A stretch of DNA of 32,722 nt, taken from contig JBATPJ010000018.1 of NCBI GenBank assembly GCA_049291395.1, positions 1-32,722 of the forward strand. The letters are read 5' to 3'. Source of the stretch: JAPUDQ01 sp049291395 (GTDB taxonomy: Bacteria > Patescibacteriota > Saccharimonadia > Saccharimonadales > Saccharimonadaceae). Positions 1-12,849 of this stretch are shown here, in pieces. The position numbers were made by a program, and so were the translations under genes. The notes beneath the pieces are model-generated. The model worked only from the letters and a program-made list of their open reading frames with translations. It searched no databases and had not been told where the DNA came from. Numbering within the stretch: the first letter of the stretch is position 1; the number at the start of each line of letters is the position of its first letter.

Positions 1-1025
1 ACCTCACCAGTTACGTCCGTTGTGCGGAAGTAAAACTGTGGTTTGTAACCCTTAAAGAATGGCGTGTGACGACCACCCTCTTCCTTCGTCAGGACATAGA
101 CCTCAGCGTCGAACTCAGTGTGAGGAGTGATAGTACCCGGTTTGGCAATCACCTGACCGCGCTCGATCTGCTCACGCTCGATGCCGCGGAGGAGAAGACC
201 TGCGTTGTCACCAGCTTGACCCTGGTCGAGGTTTTTCTTGAAGGCCTCGATACCGGTTACAACTGATTTTTGCAGGTCACGGATACCGACGATCTCAACT
301 TCGTCGTTGAGTTTGACGATACCTTGCTCGATACGACCAGTCGCGACAGTACCACGACCTTTGATCGAGAAGACGTCTTCAACAGGCATCAGGAATGGCT
401 TGTCGAGGTCGCGCTTTGGCTCTTCGATGTAGTCGTCCATAGCTTTGACGAGTTCCATGATGGCGTCTTCGTCGCTGGCTGAACCATCGAGAGCTTTGGT
501 AGCTGAACCTTTCAGGATAGGAGCGTTGTCGCCATCGAAACCGTTTTTGCTGAGTAGTTCACGGACATCCATCTCGACGAGCTCGACGAGCTCAGGATCG
601 GCGAGGTCCATCTTGTTCAGGAAGACAACGATCTTTGGCACACCGACTTGGCGAGCAAGCAGGACGTGCTCACGAGTCTGTGGCATAGGACCGTCAGCAG
701 CAGATACGACGAGGATAGCACCGTCGACCTGAGCCGCACCGGTGATCATGTTTTTGACGTAGTCGGCGTGACCAGGCATGTCGACGTGAGCGTAGTGACG
801 CTTTTCGCTTTCATACTCTTGGTGAGAGGTAGCGATGGTGATACCACGGGCCTTTTCCTCTGGTGCATTGTCGATTTGGTCGTAAGCAACCGGCTTGTTG
901 ACGGCGCTTGGAAGTTTTTTGGCAAGCACAGCGGTGATTGCTGCAGTCAATGTCGTCTTACCGTGGTCGACGTGACCCATCGTACCGACGTTGACATGAG
1001 GCTTGCTTCGGTCAAAATCTGCCAT
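1..1025 (-). CDS. tuf: Elongation factor Tu (3' end cut by window edge)
   Basis: EF-Tu is the GTPase that delivers aminoacyl-tRNA to the ribosome. The visible 341 residues cover the G domain, domain 2 and the start of domain 3; about 50 C-terminal residues lie outside the window. Motifs seen are the P-loop GHVDHGKT, switch-I RGITIATSH, G3 DMPGH (usually DCPGH), G4 NKMD and G5 SATKAL (usually SALK). The start is ATG at 1025, with AGGAG about 12 nt upstream. The gene is the last of the split str block and has its own strong promoter. Nothing suggests a defect; the G4 motif is normal, unlike in the neighbouring EF-G. Confidence 0.97.
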   Translation of the reverse strand, partial: MADFDRSKPHVNVGTMGHVDHGKTTLTAAITAVLAKKLPSAVNKPVAYDQIDNAPEEKARGITIATSHQEYESEKRHYAHVDMPGHADYVKNMITGAAQVDGAILVVSAADGPMPQTREHVLLARQVGVPKIVVFLNKMDLADPELVELVEMDVRELLSKNGFDGDNAPILKGSATKALDGSASDEDAIMELVKAMDDYIEEPKRDLDKPFLMPVEDVFSIKGRGTVATGRIEQGIVKLNDEVEIVGIRDLQKSVVTGIEAFKKNLDQGQAGDNAGLLLRGIEREQIERGQVIAKPGTITPHTEFDAEVYVLTKEEGGRHTPFFKGYKPQFYFRTTDVTGE

Positions 1026-1116
1026 AATGTAGATTCTCTCCTAATTATTAGAATTTATTATCGCGACGCGTGCCCCGTTGATTGCTCAAAAAAGAAGCGT
1101 CGCGCGCATACATACG

Positions 1117-1145
1117 ATTATATCTGATTTCCCCGAAGGTGTAAA
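1117..1145 (-). promoter_or_regulatory. tuf promoter
   Basis: On the minus strand a -35 TTTACA (1145-1140) and a -10 TATAAT (1122-1117) are 17 nt apart. This predicts transcription from about 1110 and a leader of roughly 85 nt. The leader has a perfect 8-bp inverted repeat (CGCGACGC, 1097-1104, with GCGTCGCG, 1062-1069) around a 27-nt loop. It could be a control hairpin; its function is unknown. Confidence 0.75.
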
Positions 1146-1232
1146 CTACTGATTACCGTCAGTATTCTATCAGCAGCATCTCAGCAACGATATGCATACT
1201 TTATCGCACAATATGCAACGTGAATACTGTTT

Positions 1233-2534
1233 ATGATTATGACTGAAGCCAAAAAACGCACAATCTTGTGGGGCCTGATATTCGTCTCGTGCCTCCCTAT
1301 CCTCGCCCTTCTCGTGCGGCCGTCCGTATCGCAGATCTCGAGTACGACACTCTACCTGTCGGCTGTCACCGGCTACATCGGCATCGTACTACTGCTCTGG
1401 ATGTATATCCTTGGCGCCAAATCGGTCATGAGCCTGGTATTTCACGATCTAGCACCCGTCCTCAAGGTCCACAAGAAACTCGGCAAATGGGGTAGCCTTC
1501 TCATCCTTTTGCACCCACTGCTTATCGCCTATAGCTATGGCGAATCACTTCTTTACGGTGTCATCCCGCAGATTGGCACGGAGTTTGAGCGCCACGTCAC
1601 ACTCGGACGGATCGCGTTTGCGCTCCTCGTCCTCACCTGGGTACTATCGGTCTACTTTCGCAAACGGCTCGGCTATCGACCATGGAAATACATACACTAT
1701 CTCGCCTATATCTGCGTACCCTTTGCGCTGCTCCATGTCCCCGATGTCGGCTCACAGTACATGAAGTATCAGAGTGTCAAACTGTACTTTTTCCTCCTCG
1801 TTCTCACATTTCTCATCTTTACGGTCATCCGCATTCGTAGTCTCTTCAACCTCGACAAGCACGCCTACACGATCTCCGGCAACAAAAAGATTAGTGATGG
1901 CGACTACCTGCTATGGCTCAGTCCTGTAAATAGCCGCGTCGCTCCTCGTCGCGGACAATATGTCTACCTCAAGTCTGGCTATATCAGCGAAGATCACCCA
2001 TTTTCGATGACTCAGTACAACGAGACCAATGGCGATCTCTATATCACCTACCGCGTCTTCGGCGAGTACACTCGCTATTTGACGACGCTTGACGAGGGTC
2101 AAAAAGTCTTCGTCGGTGGACCGTTTGGCAGCTTCACGAAAGAGATCGACGATCAGCCAGCCTCACCGGTCGTCTATATCGCTGGTGGTATCGGCATCAC
2201 GCCATTTGTCGACCGTATCCTGCGCGAGAACGGCCACCGAGAGCAATGGCTCTTCGCTGCCAATCGTTCACACGAATCAGCCGTCTTCGTACCGACACTC
2301 CAGCCTATCCTCGGGGCGCACTGCGTCTCGATATATAGCGAAGGCGTTGTGTCGCGCCCTGGCGAAGAGTCTGGCTTCTTGACGAGCGATATTATCCATA
2401 GGTACCTGACGAACCCCGACCAGTACCACTACTATATCTGTGGCCCGCCGCCGATGATGAAAGCCGTCAAAGCGACCCTGCGCGATATGAGCATAGCGCC
2501 GAGTCAGATCCATATCGAGAAATTCGGCTGGTAA
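1233..2534 (+). CDS. Ferric-reductase-like membrane flavocytochrome
   Basis: The protein has 433 residues. About six hydrophobic segments lie in residues 11-202. His80, His94, His155 and His168 fit the paired heme-b ligands of the ferric-reductase transmembrane domain. A ferredoxin-NADP-reductase-type module follows: FAD-binding HPFSMT at 255-260, the nucleotide loop GGIGITPF at 318-325 and CGPPPMM at 403-409, ending in an aromatic FGW. It probably moves electrons from cytosolic NAD(P)H through FAD and heme across the membrane; the acceptor is unknown. A start at the in-frame ATG at 1239 is also possible. No Shine-Dalgarno is visible, and a weak AATACT lies at 1223-1228. It stands alone on the plus strand between tuf and fusA. 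Confidence 0.85.
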   Translation: MIMTEAKKRTILWGLIFVSCLPILALLVRPSVSQISSTTLYLSAVTGYIGIVLLLWMYILGAKSVMSLVFHDLAPVLKVHKKLGKWGSLLILLHPLLIAYSYGESLLYGVIPQIGTEFERHVTLGRIAFALLVLTWVLSVYFRKRLGYRPWKYIHYLAYICVPFALLHVPDVGSQYMKYQSVKLYFFLLVLTFLIFTVIRIRSLFNLDKHAYTISGNKKISDGDYLLWLSPVNSRVAPRRGQYVYLKSGYISEDHPFSMTQYNETNGDLYITYRVFGEYTRYLTTLDEGQKVFVGGPFGSFTKEIDDQPASPVVYIAGGIGITPFVDRILRENGHREQWLFAANRSHESAVFVPTLQPILGAHCVSIYSEGVVSRPGEESGFLTSDIIHRYLTNPDQYHYYICGPPPMMKAVKATLRDMSIAPSQIHIEKFGW

Positions 2535-2553
2535 CAAGCCTTTCGGGGTGCAT

Positions 2554-2580
2554 AAACGCCGCACGGTATGCGGCGTTTTA
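2554..2580. terminator. Convergent terminator between reductase gene and fusA
   Basis: AAACGCCGCA (2554-2563) pairs fully with TGCGGCGTTT (2569-2578) around a 5-nt loop. T residues follow on the plus strand and a weaker T-rich tract follows on the minus strand. It can serve the plus-strand reductase gene and minus-strand fusA. Confidence 0.8.
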
Positions 2581-2598
2581 GGCTAGATAACCCGTAGG

Positions 2599-4689
<2,091 letters not shown>

Positions 4690-4758
4690 AGAAGTATGTG
4701 ATCCTTTATGAATTAATTTGTCGCTTTTTTGAGCATCAAAAAAGAGTTGTTGAGTACT

Positions 4759-4767
4759 ATTCTACCA
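4759..4767 (-). promoter_or_regulatory. fusA promoter (extended -10)
   Basis: The minus strand reads TGG-TAGAAT, an extended -10 without a clear -35. Transcription would start near 4752. The leader has TTTTTTGA-TGC-TCAAAAAA (about 4724-4743), an A/T inverted repeat that resembles a T-rich stretch in the tuf leader. Confidence 0.5.
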
Positions 4768-4801
4768 GATATCGCGAGAATATCCTAGCCCCGGTCGGTC
4801 G

Positions 4802-5575
4802 CTAACGCCGCAGTGCTCTTTGCACTGCTTGTCGGAATGCCTGCAAGGGATCCCTCAGACCCACTAGCCATGTCTCATCCTGCGGCGCAGTGACGGCATC
4901 TTGAATATCTATAGTGTCTTGTAGCACAGCATCTCTGATCGGGCGAGATGGGTCTCTCGCCTGCTGGTCACGAGCACGGGGTGGCCCTCCAAATGCCCCG
5001 TCAATCTCATCATCCACCATCTGATCAAGCGTATACTTCCGCCAATAAGCATGGCTTTGCTCAACGCGTCGCGCCCATTCATCACTGAGTAAGTGCTGCG
5101 ATTCATCGTCTTGCTCCACCTCTTTTGTCCTTCGTTGCATCACGTCATTCTTTCTGCGCATATACCCCCACAGTCCCCGAGCGGCTATCGTCTCATAACC
5201 CACCTTCTCTGAACGATGTATCGGGACGAAACGCTCGACAGACACCTTGCCAAGCTTCCGCCTTCTAGACCAACTAATTCTGTATAGCGTATCGGCTTCC
5301 TCGCCAAGATCTTCATAGCCATCTATCCCAATAACTGTCCGCGAAGTAGGCAGCCCAATGCCCGATGGGCCAATAGGATACTTAAGCCGCAACCGCCGCG
5401 ACGGAGTACGAGGAAAGCTCGGGATTACTTCCGCCTCGCGATACATTGGCGCCGACCCTACGACCATATGCGTACCGCGCGGAAAGCCGCTCTCGACACG
5501 TACCCGCTCGCGCGGCAGTAGCCTGAGTCTATCGGCAATCTCCTCTGGTCGTAACATATCGGTTGGTGGCATCAT
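4802..5575 (-). CDS. Hypothetical protein (257 aa)
   Basis: I do not recognise this protein. It is soluble and highly charged, with Arg-rich stretches and no hydrophobic segment. The middle (about residues 45-125) has mixed beta-type composition; the C-terminal half is rich in Asp/Gln/Arg and looks partly disordered. The start ATG at 5575, or the next in-frame ATG at 5572, follows AAAGG closely. It is divergent from the hydrolase gene at 5666 and ends about 110 nt before fusA, so both genes may have been inserted together into the str block. Confidence 0.6.
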   Translation of the reverse strand: MMPPTDMLRPEEIADRLRLLPRERVRVESGFPRGTHMVVGSAPMYREAEVIPSFPRTPSRRLRLKYPIGPSGIGLPTSRTVIGIDGYEDLGEEADTLYRISWSRRRKLGKVSVERFVPIHRSEKVGYETIAARGLWGYMRRKNDVMQRRTKEVEQDDESQHLLSDEWARRVEQSHAYWRKYTLDQMVDDEIDGAFGGPPRARDQQARDPSRPIRDAVLQDTIDIQDAVTAPQDETWLVGLRDPLQAFRQAVQRALRR

Positions 5576-5652
5576 AACCTTTCACGCTCGTTACTCTTGT
5601 TATCATAACGCGAACAATGCATTACATTCTCGCAGATTATCAGATATCATTA

Positions 5653-5658
5653 TATAAT
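5653..5658 (+). promoter_or_regulatory. -10 box for leaderless hydrolase gene
   Basis: A perfect TATAAT ends 7 nt before the ATG at 5666, which would place the transcript start on or next to the start codon. No Shine-Dalgarno and no clear -35 are visible. Confidence 0.6.
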
Positions 5659-5665
5659 AATTTGT

Positions 5666-6718
5666 ATGGACAAGAAAGGTCGGACTTACGACTCACTTGA
5701 GCATCGAGGCTTGTTCGATAGAATGCGCAGAGCGAAGATCCGATCTGTCTTAGCGATCCTGGCCATGACCGACTTCGCTCATTGTATAGTCCAAGAAGCG
5801 CAGTTTGTCGGAGCACCGACAGTCATTGAGTCGTACCGCGGTAATTCCGATGTCATGCACCTCAACCCGACCAATACATTTTGTCTGATATTTCACGGGC
5901 TTGGGCTCGACAATAGCGAGGAAATAGCCGATGCATACCTACCGATCATGCGAAACAGGTGCCAGATCGCACTCGTGCACTATAGCCCCAACGGTATCGA
6001 CGGCGGCGAGATAGCGCGCCGACTGTCGAAGTATTTTGACGAACATATCTCAAACGACAACCCAATTAAAATCGTATCTTTCGGTGAGAGCGCGGGTGGC
6101 ATCGTACACTATCATGCGTTGAAGGCATTGATGGGCATGCGAAGCGACATCGATATCCGGGCTATGATCAACGACGGCTCGCCGACTGGCTCGATCGATA
6201 CCAAGGGTCCGTTGGAGGGCGCTGTTGTCGAAGCTGGAGCAGTGCTGGCAGATACACCGCTTCGTTTTAGTATTTCCGCAAAGCCGATTCAGTACGCCGC
6301 AGAGTTTGTATCACGAAACACTCGAAATTCTGCCATGAACGATAATGACCGTCGACGGCTTGACATCGGTGACATCAGGTATGTCGTCGATGAAACTGAC
6401 GCACAGGTCTATCTTGCAGTACTCGAAGCGATCCGTGACTTCCCAGAGACCGATCAAGATTCATCGTTCTTGCAAGACACGGCATTTTACTATCTGCGCG
6501 CCACCGATCCCGAGAAGGATGGCAATGTCGATGTCGATGCAGCGGGCTATAACTGGATGAAGATCATCGGCCACGCTAAGACCATCGAGATTCCTGACGG
6601 CGGTCACGCAAACCCTCGACAGGCCCCGGGCTACATCCGTATCGTTGACGACATCCTCCAGGAAGTCATCGTAGAGTCATACAGCGATCGCCGTGCGCTA
6701 TCGGACACTTCACGCTAA
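5666..6718 (+). CDS. Alpha/beta-hydrolase-fold protein
   Basis: The protein has 350 residues. FHGLG (76-80) resembles an oxyanion-hole HG motif. GESAG (140-144) is the GxSxG nucleophile elbow with Ser142. DGGHANP places a possible catalytic His at 314, and Asp281 or Asp285 in ATDPEKDGN could be the acid. The substrate cannot be read from sequence; esterases, lipases and peptidases share this fold. There is no signal peptide, though residues 28-42 are mildly hydrophobic. It appears to be leaderless. It ends 68 nt before convergent rpsG with a shared terminator, and it is an insertion relative to the usual rpsG-fusA adjacency. Confidence 0.75.
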   Translation: MDKKGRTYDSLEHRGLFDRMRRAKIRSVLAILAMTDFAHCIVQEAQFVGAPTVIESYRGNSDVMHLNPTNTFCLIFHGLGLDNSEEIADAYLPIMRNRCQIALVHYSPNGIDGGEIARRLSKYFDEHISNDNPIKIVSFGESAGGIVHYHALKALMGMRSDIDIRAMINDGSPTGSIDTKGPLEGAVVEAGAVLADTPLRFSISAKPIQYAAEFVSRNTRNSAMNDNDRRRLDIGDIRYVVDETDAQVYLAVLEAIRDFPETDQDSSFLQDTAFYYLRATDPEKDGNVDVDAAGYNWMKIIGHAKTIEIPDGGHANPRQAPGYIRIVDDILQEVIVESYSDRRALSDTSR

Positions 6719-6739
6719 TTAATCGACGACACATACCAA

Positions 6740-6765
6740 AAGCCCGCGTATCCGTACGCGGGCTT
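6740..6765. terminator. Bidirectional terminator, hydrolase/rpsG
   Basis: AAGCCCGCGTA (6740-6750) and TACGCGGGCTT (6755-6765) form a perfect 11-bp stem with a TCCG loop between two convergent genes. The T-tracts are short. Confidence 0.75.
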
Positions 6766-6786
6766 GTAATTTTCGACAAATCGTGA

Positions 6787-7266
6787 CTACGTGCGGGCGA
6801 AGTGCGCGAAGGCGCGGTTGGCTTCGGCCATGCGGTGAGTGTCTTCTTTTTTCTTGAAGGCAGCACCGGCTTCGTTGTAGGCGTCGACGATCTCAGCAGC
6901 AAGGCGCTCATTGTATGGCATACCACTGCGCGAACGAGCTGACTGGACCAGCCACATGAACGCGTAGTGTTGCTGACGGTGACCCTGGATCGGGAATGGG
7001 ATCTGGTAGTTCGCACCACCGACACGACGGCTCTTCACCTCAAAGTTTGGCTGGATGTTACGAAATGCTTTCTCGAAAACTTCGAGTGGCTCTTCGCTTT
7101 TCAGCTTCTTGGCGGCGAGTTCGAGCGCGCTGTAGACGGCTTTTTCGGCAACGTATTTCTTGCCGTCGAGCATGCTTTTGTTGATCAAGCGTTGCACGAG
7201 CACTGACTGGTATTTGCGGTCAGGGTTGAGCTTGCGCTGAAGTTTCTTGGTTACTTTGCGAGGCAT
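6787..7266 (-). CDS. rpsG: 30S ribosomal protein S7
   Basis: S7 nucleates assembly of the 30S head on 16S rRNA. The protein has 159 residues, normal length. The N-terminal MPRKVTKK region, the central RRVGGANYQIP segment and the C-terminal KKREDTHRMAEANRAFAH-type ending (here KKKEDTHRMAEANRAFAH) are diagnostic. ATG at 7266 lies 2 nt after the rpsL stop, and its ribosome site (GGAGAG) lies in the end of rpsL, so the two are co-transcribed and probably translationally coupled. fusA does not follow directly, contrary to the common str order. Confidence 0.97.
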   Translation of the reverse strand: MPRKVTKKLQRKLNPDRKYQSVLVQRLINKSMLDGKKYVAEKAVYSALELAAKKLKSEEPLEVFEKAFRNIQPNFEVKSRRVGGANYQIPFPIQGHRQQHYAFMWLVQSARSRSGMPYNERLAAEIVDAYNEAGAAFKKKEDTHRMAEANRAFAHFART

Positions 7267-7268
7267 GG

Positions 7269-7682
7269 TTATTTGCTCTCCTTTTTCGCACCGTATTTGC
7301 TACGGCCTTGTTTGCGTTTGGCGACACCCTGAAGGTCAAGCGCACCACGAACGATGTGGTAGCGAACACCAGGAAGATCAGGCACACGACCACCGCGGAC
7401 GAGCACAACTGCGTGCTCTTGGAGGTTGTGACCTTCGCCGCCGATGTAAGCCCAGACCTCTTGGTGGTTGGTCAGGCGGACACGAGCAACTTTACGAAGT
7501 GCTGAGTTCGGTTTCTTCGGGGTCTTGGTCGTCACACGGATACAGACACCACGTTTGAGTGGGGCATCCTGCTCGTAGTAACGAGTCTTGAGCGCGTTGT
7601 GGATGCGACCGAGATGAGGCGATTTGCTCTTCTTGGCAGCCGTATGACGCGGTTTGCGCACTAGTTGGTTGATTGTTGGCAT
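7269..7682 (-). CDS. rpsL: 30S ribosomal protein S12
   Basis: S12 is part of the decoding centre. The protein has 137 residues. MPTINQLVRKPR at the start, TPKKPNSALRKVARVRL, GEGHNLQEHAVVL and RKQGRSKYG are diagnostic. It carries the insertion before the RGVC segment that is also seen in Firmicutes-type S12. I chose ATG at 7682 because AGGAG lies 5 nt upstream and the protein starts as S12 does; the open frame continues upstream to 7808 without such support. It is the first gene of a two-gene rpsL-rpsG operon. Confidence 0.97.
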   Translation of the reverse strand: MPTINQLVRKPRHTAAKKSKSPHLGRIHNALKTRYYEQDAPLKRGVCIRVTTKTPKKPNSALRKVARVRLTNHQEVWAYIGGEGHNLQEHAVVLVRGGRVPDLPGVRYHIVRGALDLQGVAKRKQGRSKYGAKKESK

Positions 7683-8011
7683 CTTGCTCCTTATGTGCGG
7701 ATAACCGTCTCGCGGCGCATATCGCTCGTTTCTCTCCGTTCGCTCCTGGGCTGTATCGCATATACAGCCTTCGTCACGTACTCGAGATAACGATCGATCT
7801 GCATCCACGAACCGATCATCCTTAACAGTGATGAATTTGTAGATTGCAATTTTTTGACTCGTGGATGGTAGTGCTAATCCCGTGACCCGCTAAGATCTAA
7901 GGTCTATCATCCTCGGTCTCATTTGTGTAAGCCAGGCAGCAAACCCGCTCACGCGTCTCGTCCATTTGTGGGAGTGTACACATATTCCCATAAACTTTGA
8001 GAGGAAACTCG
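7683..8011 (-). other. Long structured leader upstream of rpsL
   Basis: This stretch has no convincing gene. If transcription begins at the minus-strand promoter near 8011, it is a leader of about 330 nt. It has a perfect 8-bp hairpin GGCTGTAT/ATACAGCC (7749-7756 and 7762-7769) about 65 nt before rpsL. A 9-bp inverted repeat CATCCACGA/TCGTGGATG (7802-7810 and 7859-7867) encloses 48 nt. It could be an autoregulatory target for S12/S7 or a separate small RNA; neither is proven. Confidence 0.45.
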
Positions 8012-8017
8012 TCCTTC

Positions 8018-8067
8018 ATTATACCGCAGACGGACAATTTTGACAAACGTGGTCATTCATGTAAAAT
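8018..8067. promoter_or_regulatory. Divergent promoters sharing one -35 region
   Basis: On the minus strand TTGTCA (8046-8041) and TATAAT (8023-8018) are 17 nt apart and face rpsL. On the plus strand TTGACA (8040-8045) and TAAAAT (8062-8067) are 16 nt apart and face the gene at 8135. The two -35 hexamers overlap almost completely, so polymerase binding in the two directions should be mutually exclusive. Confidence 0.6.
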
Positions 8068-8134
8068 TATGTACATCGCCAGATGGGCGACACCCATCGA
8101 AGAGATGGAGTTCTCAGTGATGAGGAGGCCCGAA

Positions 8135-8503
8135 ATGGCCACGGTATCTGAAGCCTTCATAGTGAGGCAAGCCATCATCACCGCCATCGTGCGTGATGGC
8201 AGCTGCACCCCATCAAATGCAGGCAACGTGCTCAAGTCAATCGAATACATCATCGCCATGATTCGCGAGATGGGCTATCAGCCCGTCTCTCCAACATTCA
8301 AGCAGTTGTCGGTGCCGTCACGCAGGATATGCGAGAAGTTGATGGCTGACGGCAAGCTGACAAGGCCGGCCTCGGCCTATCAGCTCATCGTCAGCCACTT
8401 CCTCAACTCGCAGCGCGGCGAGACGGGTTTAGCCTACACGAAAGCCGGCAACGATAGGAACGGTACTGCCAGTATCAGCTTCCAGATCACTCGGTCGCGA
8501 TGA
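8135..8503 (+). CDS. Hypothetical protein (122 aa)
   Basis: I do not recognise this protein. I chose ATG at 8135 because a perfect AGGAGG (8123-8128) lies 6 nt upstream; earlier in-frame starts at 7997 (TTG) and 8069 have no such site, and the latter overlaps the -10 box. The product is small, basic toward the end and probably helical (residues 5-50), with no membrane segment. A strong promoter and a terminator at 8540 make it an independent unit. Confidence 0.6.
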   Translation: MATVSEAFIVRQAIITAIVRDGSCTPSNAGNVLKSIEYIIAMIREMGYQPVSPTFKQLSVPSRRICEKLMADGKLTRPASAYQLIVSHFLNSQRGETGLAYTKAGNDRNGTASISFQITRSR

Positions 8504-8539
8504 ACCACATCTACGCCCCGCCTACCCTCTACGGTCGAG

Positions 8540-8566
8540 CCCGCTCCCGTACAGGGGGCGGGTTTC
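8540..8566 (+). terminator. Terminator after the 8135 gene
   Basis: CCCGCTCCC (8540-8548) pairs with GGGGGCGGG (8554-8562), with one T-G wobble and loop GTACA, followed by TTT and a T-rich stretch. The opposing gene ends at 8571. Confidence 0.7.
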
Positions 8567-8570
8567 GACT

Positions 8571-8906
8571 TTAATTCACTATGGCCTCTATCAACGTGAC
8601 TATCAGTTTGCGGATATCGTCAAGAGTAACATATACATCAGGCTTCAAGAGATACGATGCACGCTTTGTATTGCGTCGGGCTGTAAATTCATCATAGATA
8701 TCCTTATCACCTTGCGACGAGATAAGCTGGTATGAGCCCGTCAATATACTAGAAATCTGGATAATAATTTGCAGTGCATCTCGTCCATCCATTCCGAGAG
8801 GAAACCGGATGATGAAATCTCGTCCACCGATAAACTCCACCTTGACGTCGTCTGCAGCATATTTTTCGTGATTAGCGCTTGGGTCTGTCATGATTCTTTC
8901 AAGCAT
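8571..8906 (-). CDS. Hypothetical protein (111 aa)
   Basis: I do not recognise this protein. It is small, soluble and mixed alpha/beta, with FIGGRDFIIRFPLG near residues 25-38 and a helical C-terminus. The start at 8906 is supported by a -10 box six nt upstream, suggesting a leaderless mRNA; an in-frame ATG (residue 6) is an alternative. It lies between rpoC and rpsL and is separated from rpoC by a terminator. Confidence 0.6.
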   Translation of the reverse strand: MLERIMTDPSANHEKYAADDVKVEFIGGRDFIIRFPLGMDGRDALQIIIQISSILTGSYQLISSQGDKDIYDEFTARRNTKRASYLLKPDVYVTLDDIRKLIVTLIEAIVN

Positions 8907-8912
8907 TGCTCG

Positions 8913-8921
8913 ATTGTATCA
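8913..8921 (-). promoter_or_regulatory. Extended -10 of leaderless gene
   Basis: The minus strand reads TGATACAAT, an extended -10, ending 6 nt before the ATG at 8906. No clear -35 is needed for this class. Confidence 0.55.
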
Positions 8922-8974
8922 TATACTTGCATATATAACGATAATAGTATTATGAACTATCGTTCCCATGCAAA

Positions 8975-9009
8975 AACCAAAACTGCCCGCAATGATGCGG
9001 GCAGTTTTT
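8975..9009 (-). terminator. rpoBC operon terminator
   Basis: A 12-bp perfect stem (8979-8990 with 8997-9008) has a 6-nt loop and is followed on the minus strand by TTTTGGTTTTTG. It lies 28 nt after the rpoC stop. Confidence 0.85.
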
Positions 9010-9036
9010 GCGTGGGCAGACAGCCTGAGTGACTAT

Positions 9037-12848
<3,812 letters not shown>

Positions 12849-12849
<1 letters not shown>

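Noticed and set aside
5666..6718. Prophage or integrative element within the str block
   Set aside because: No integrase, transposase or terminal repeats are seen around the inserted genes.
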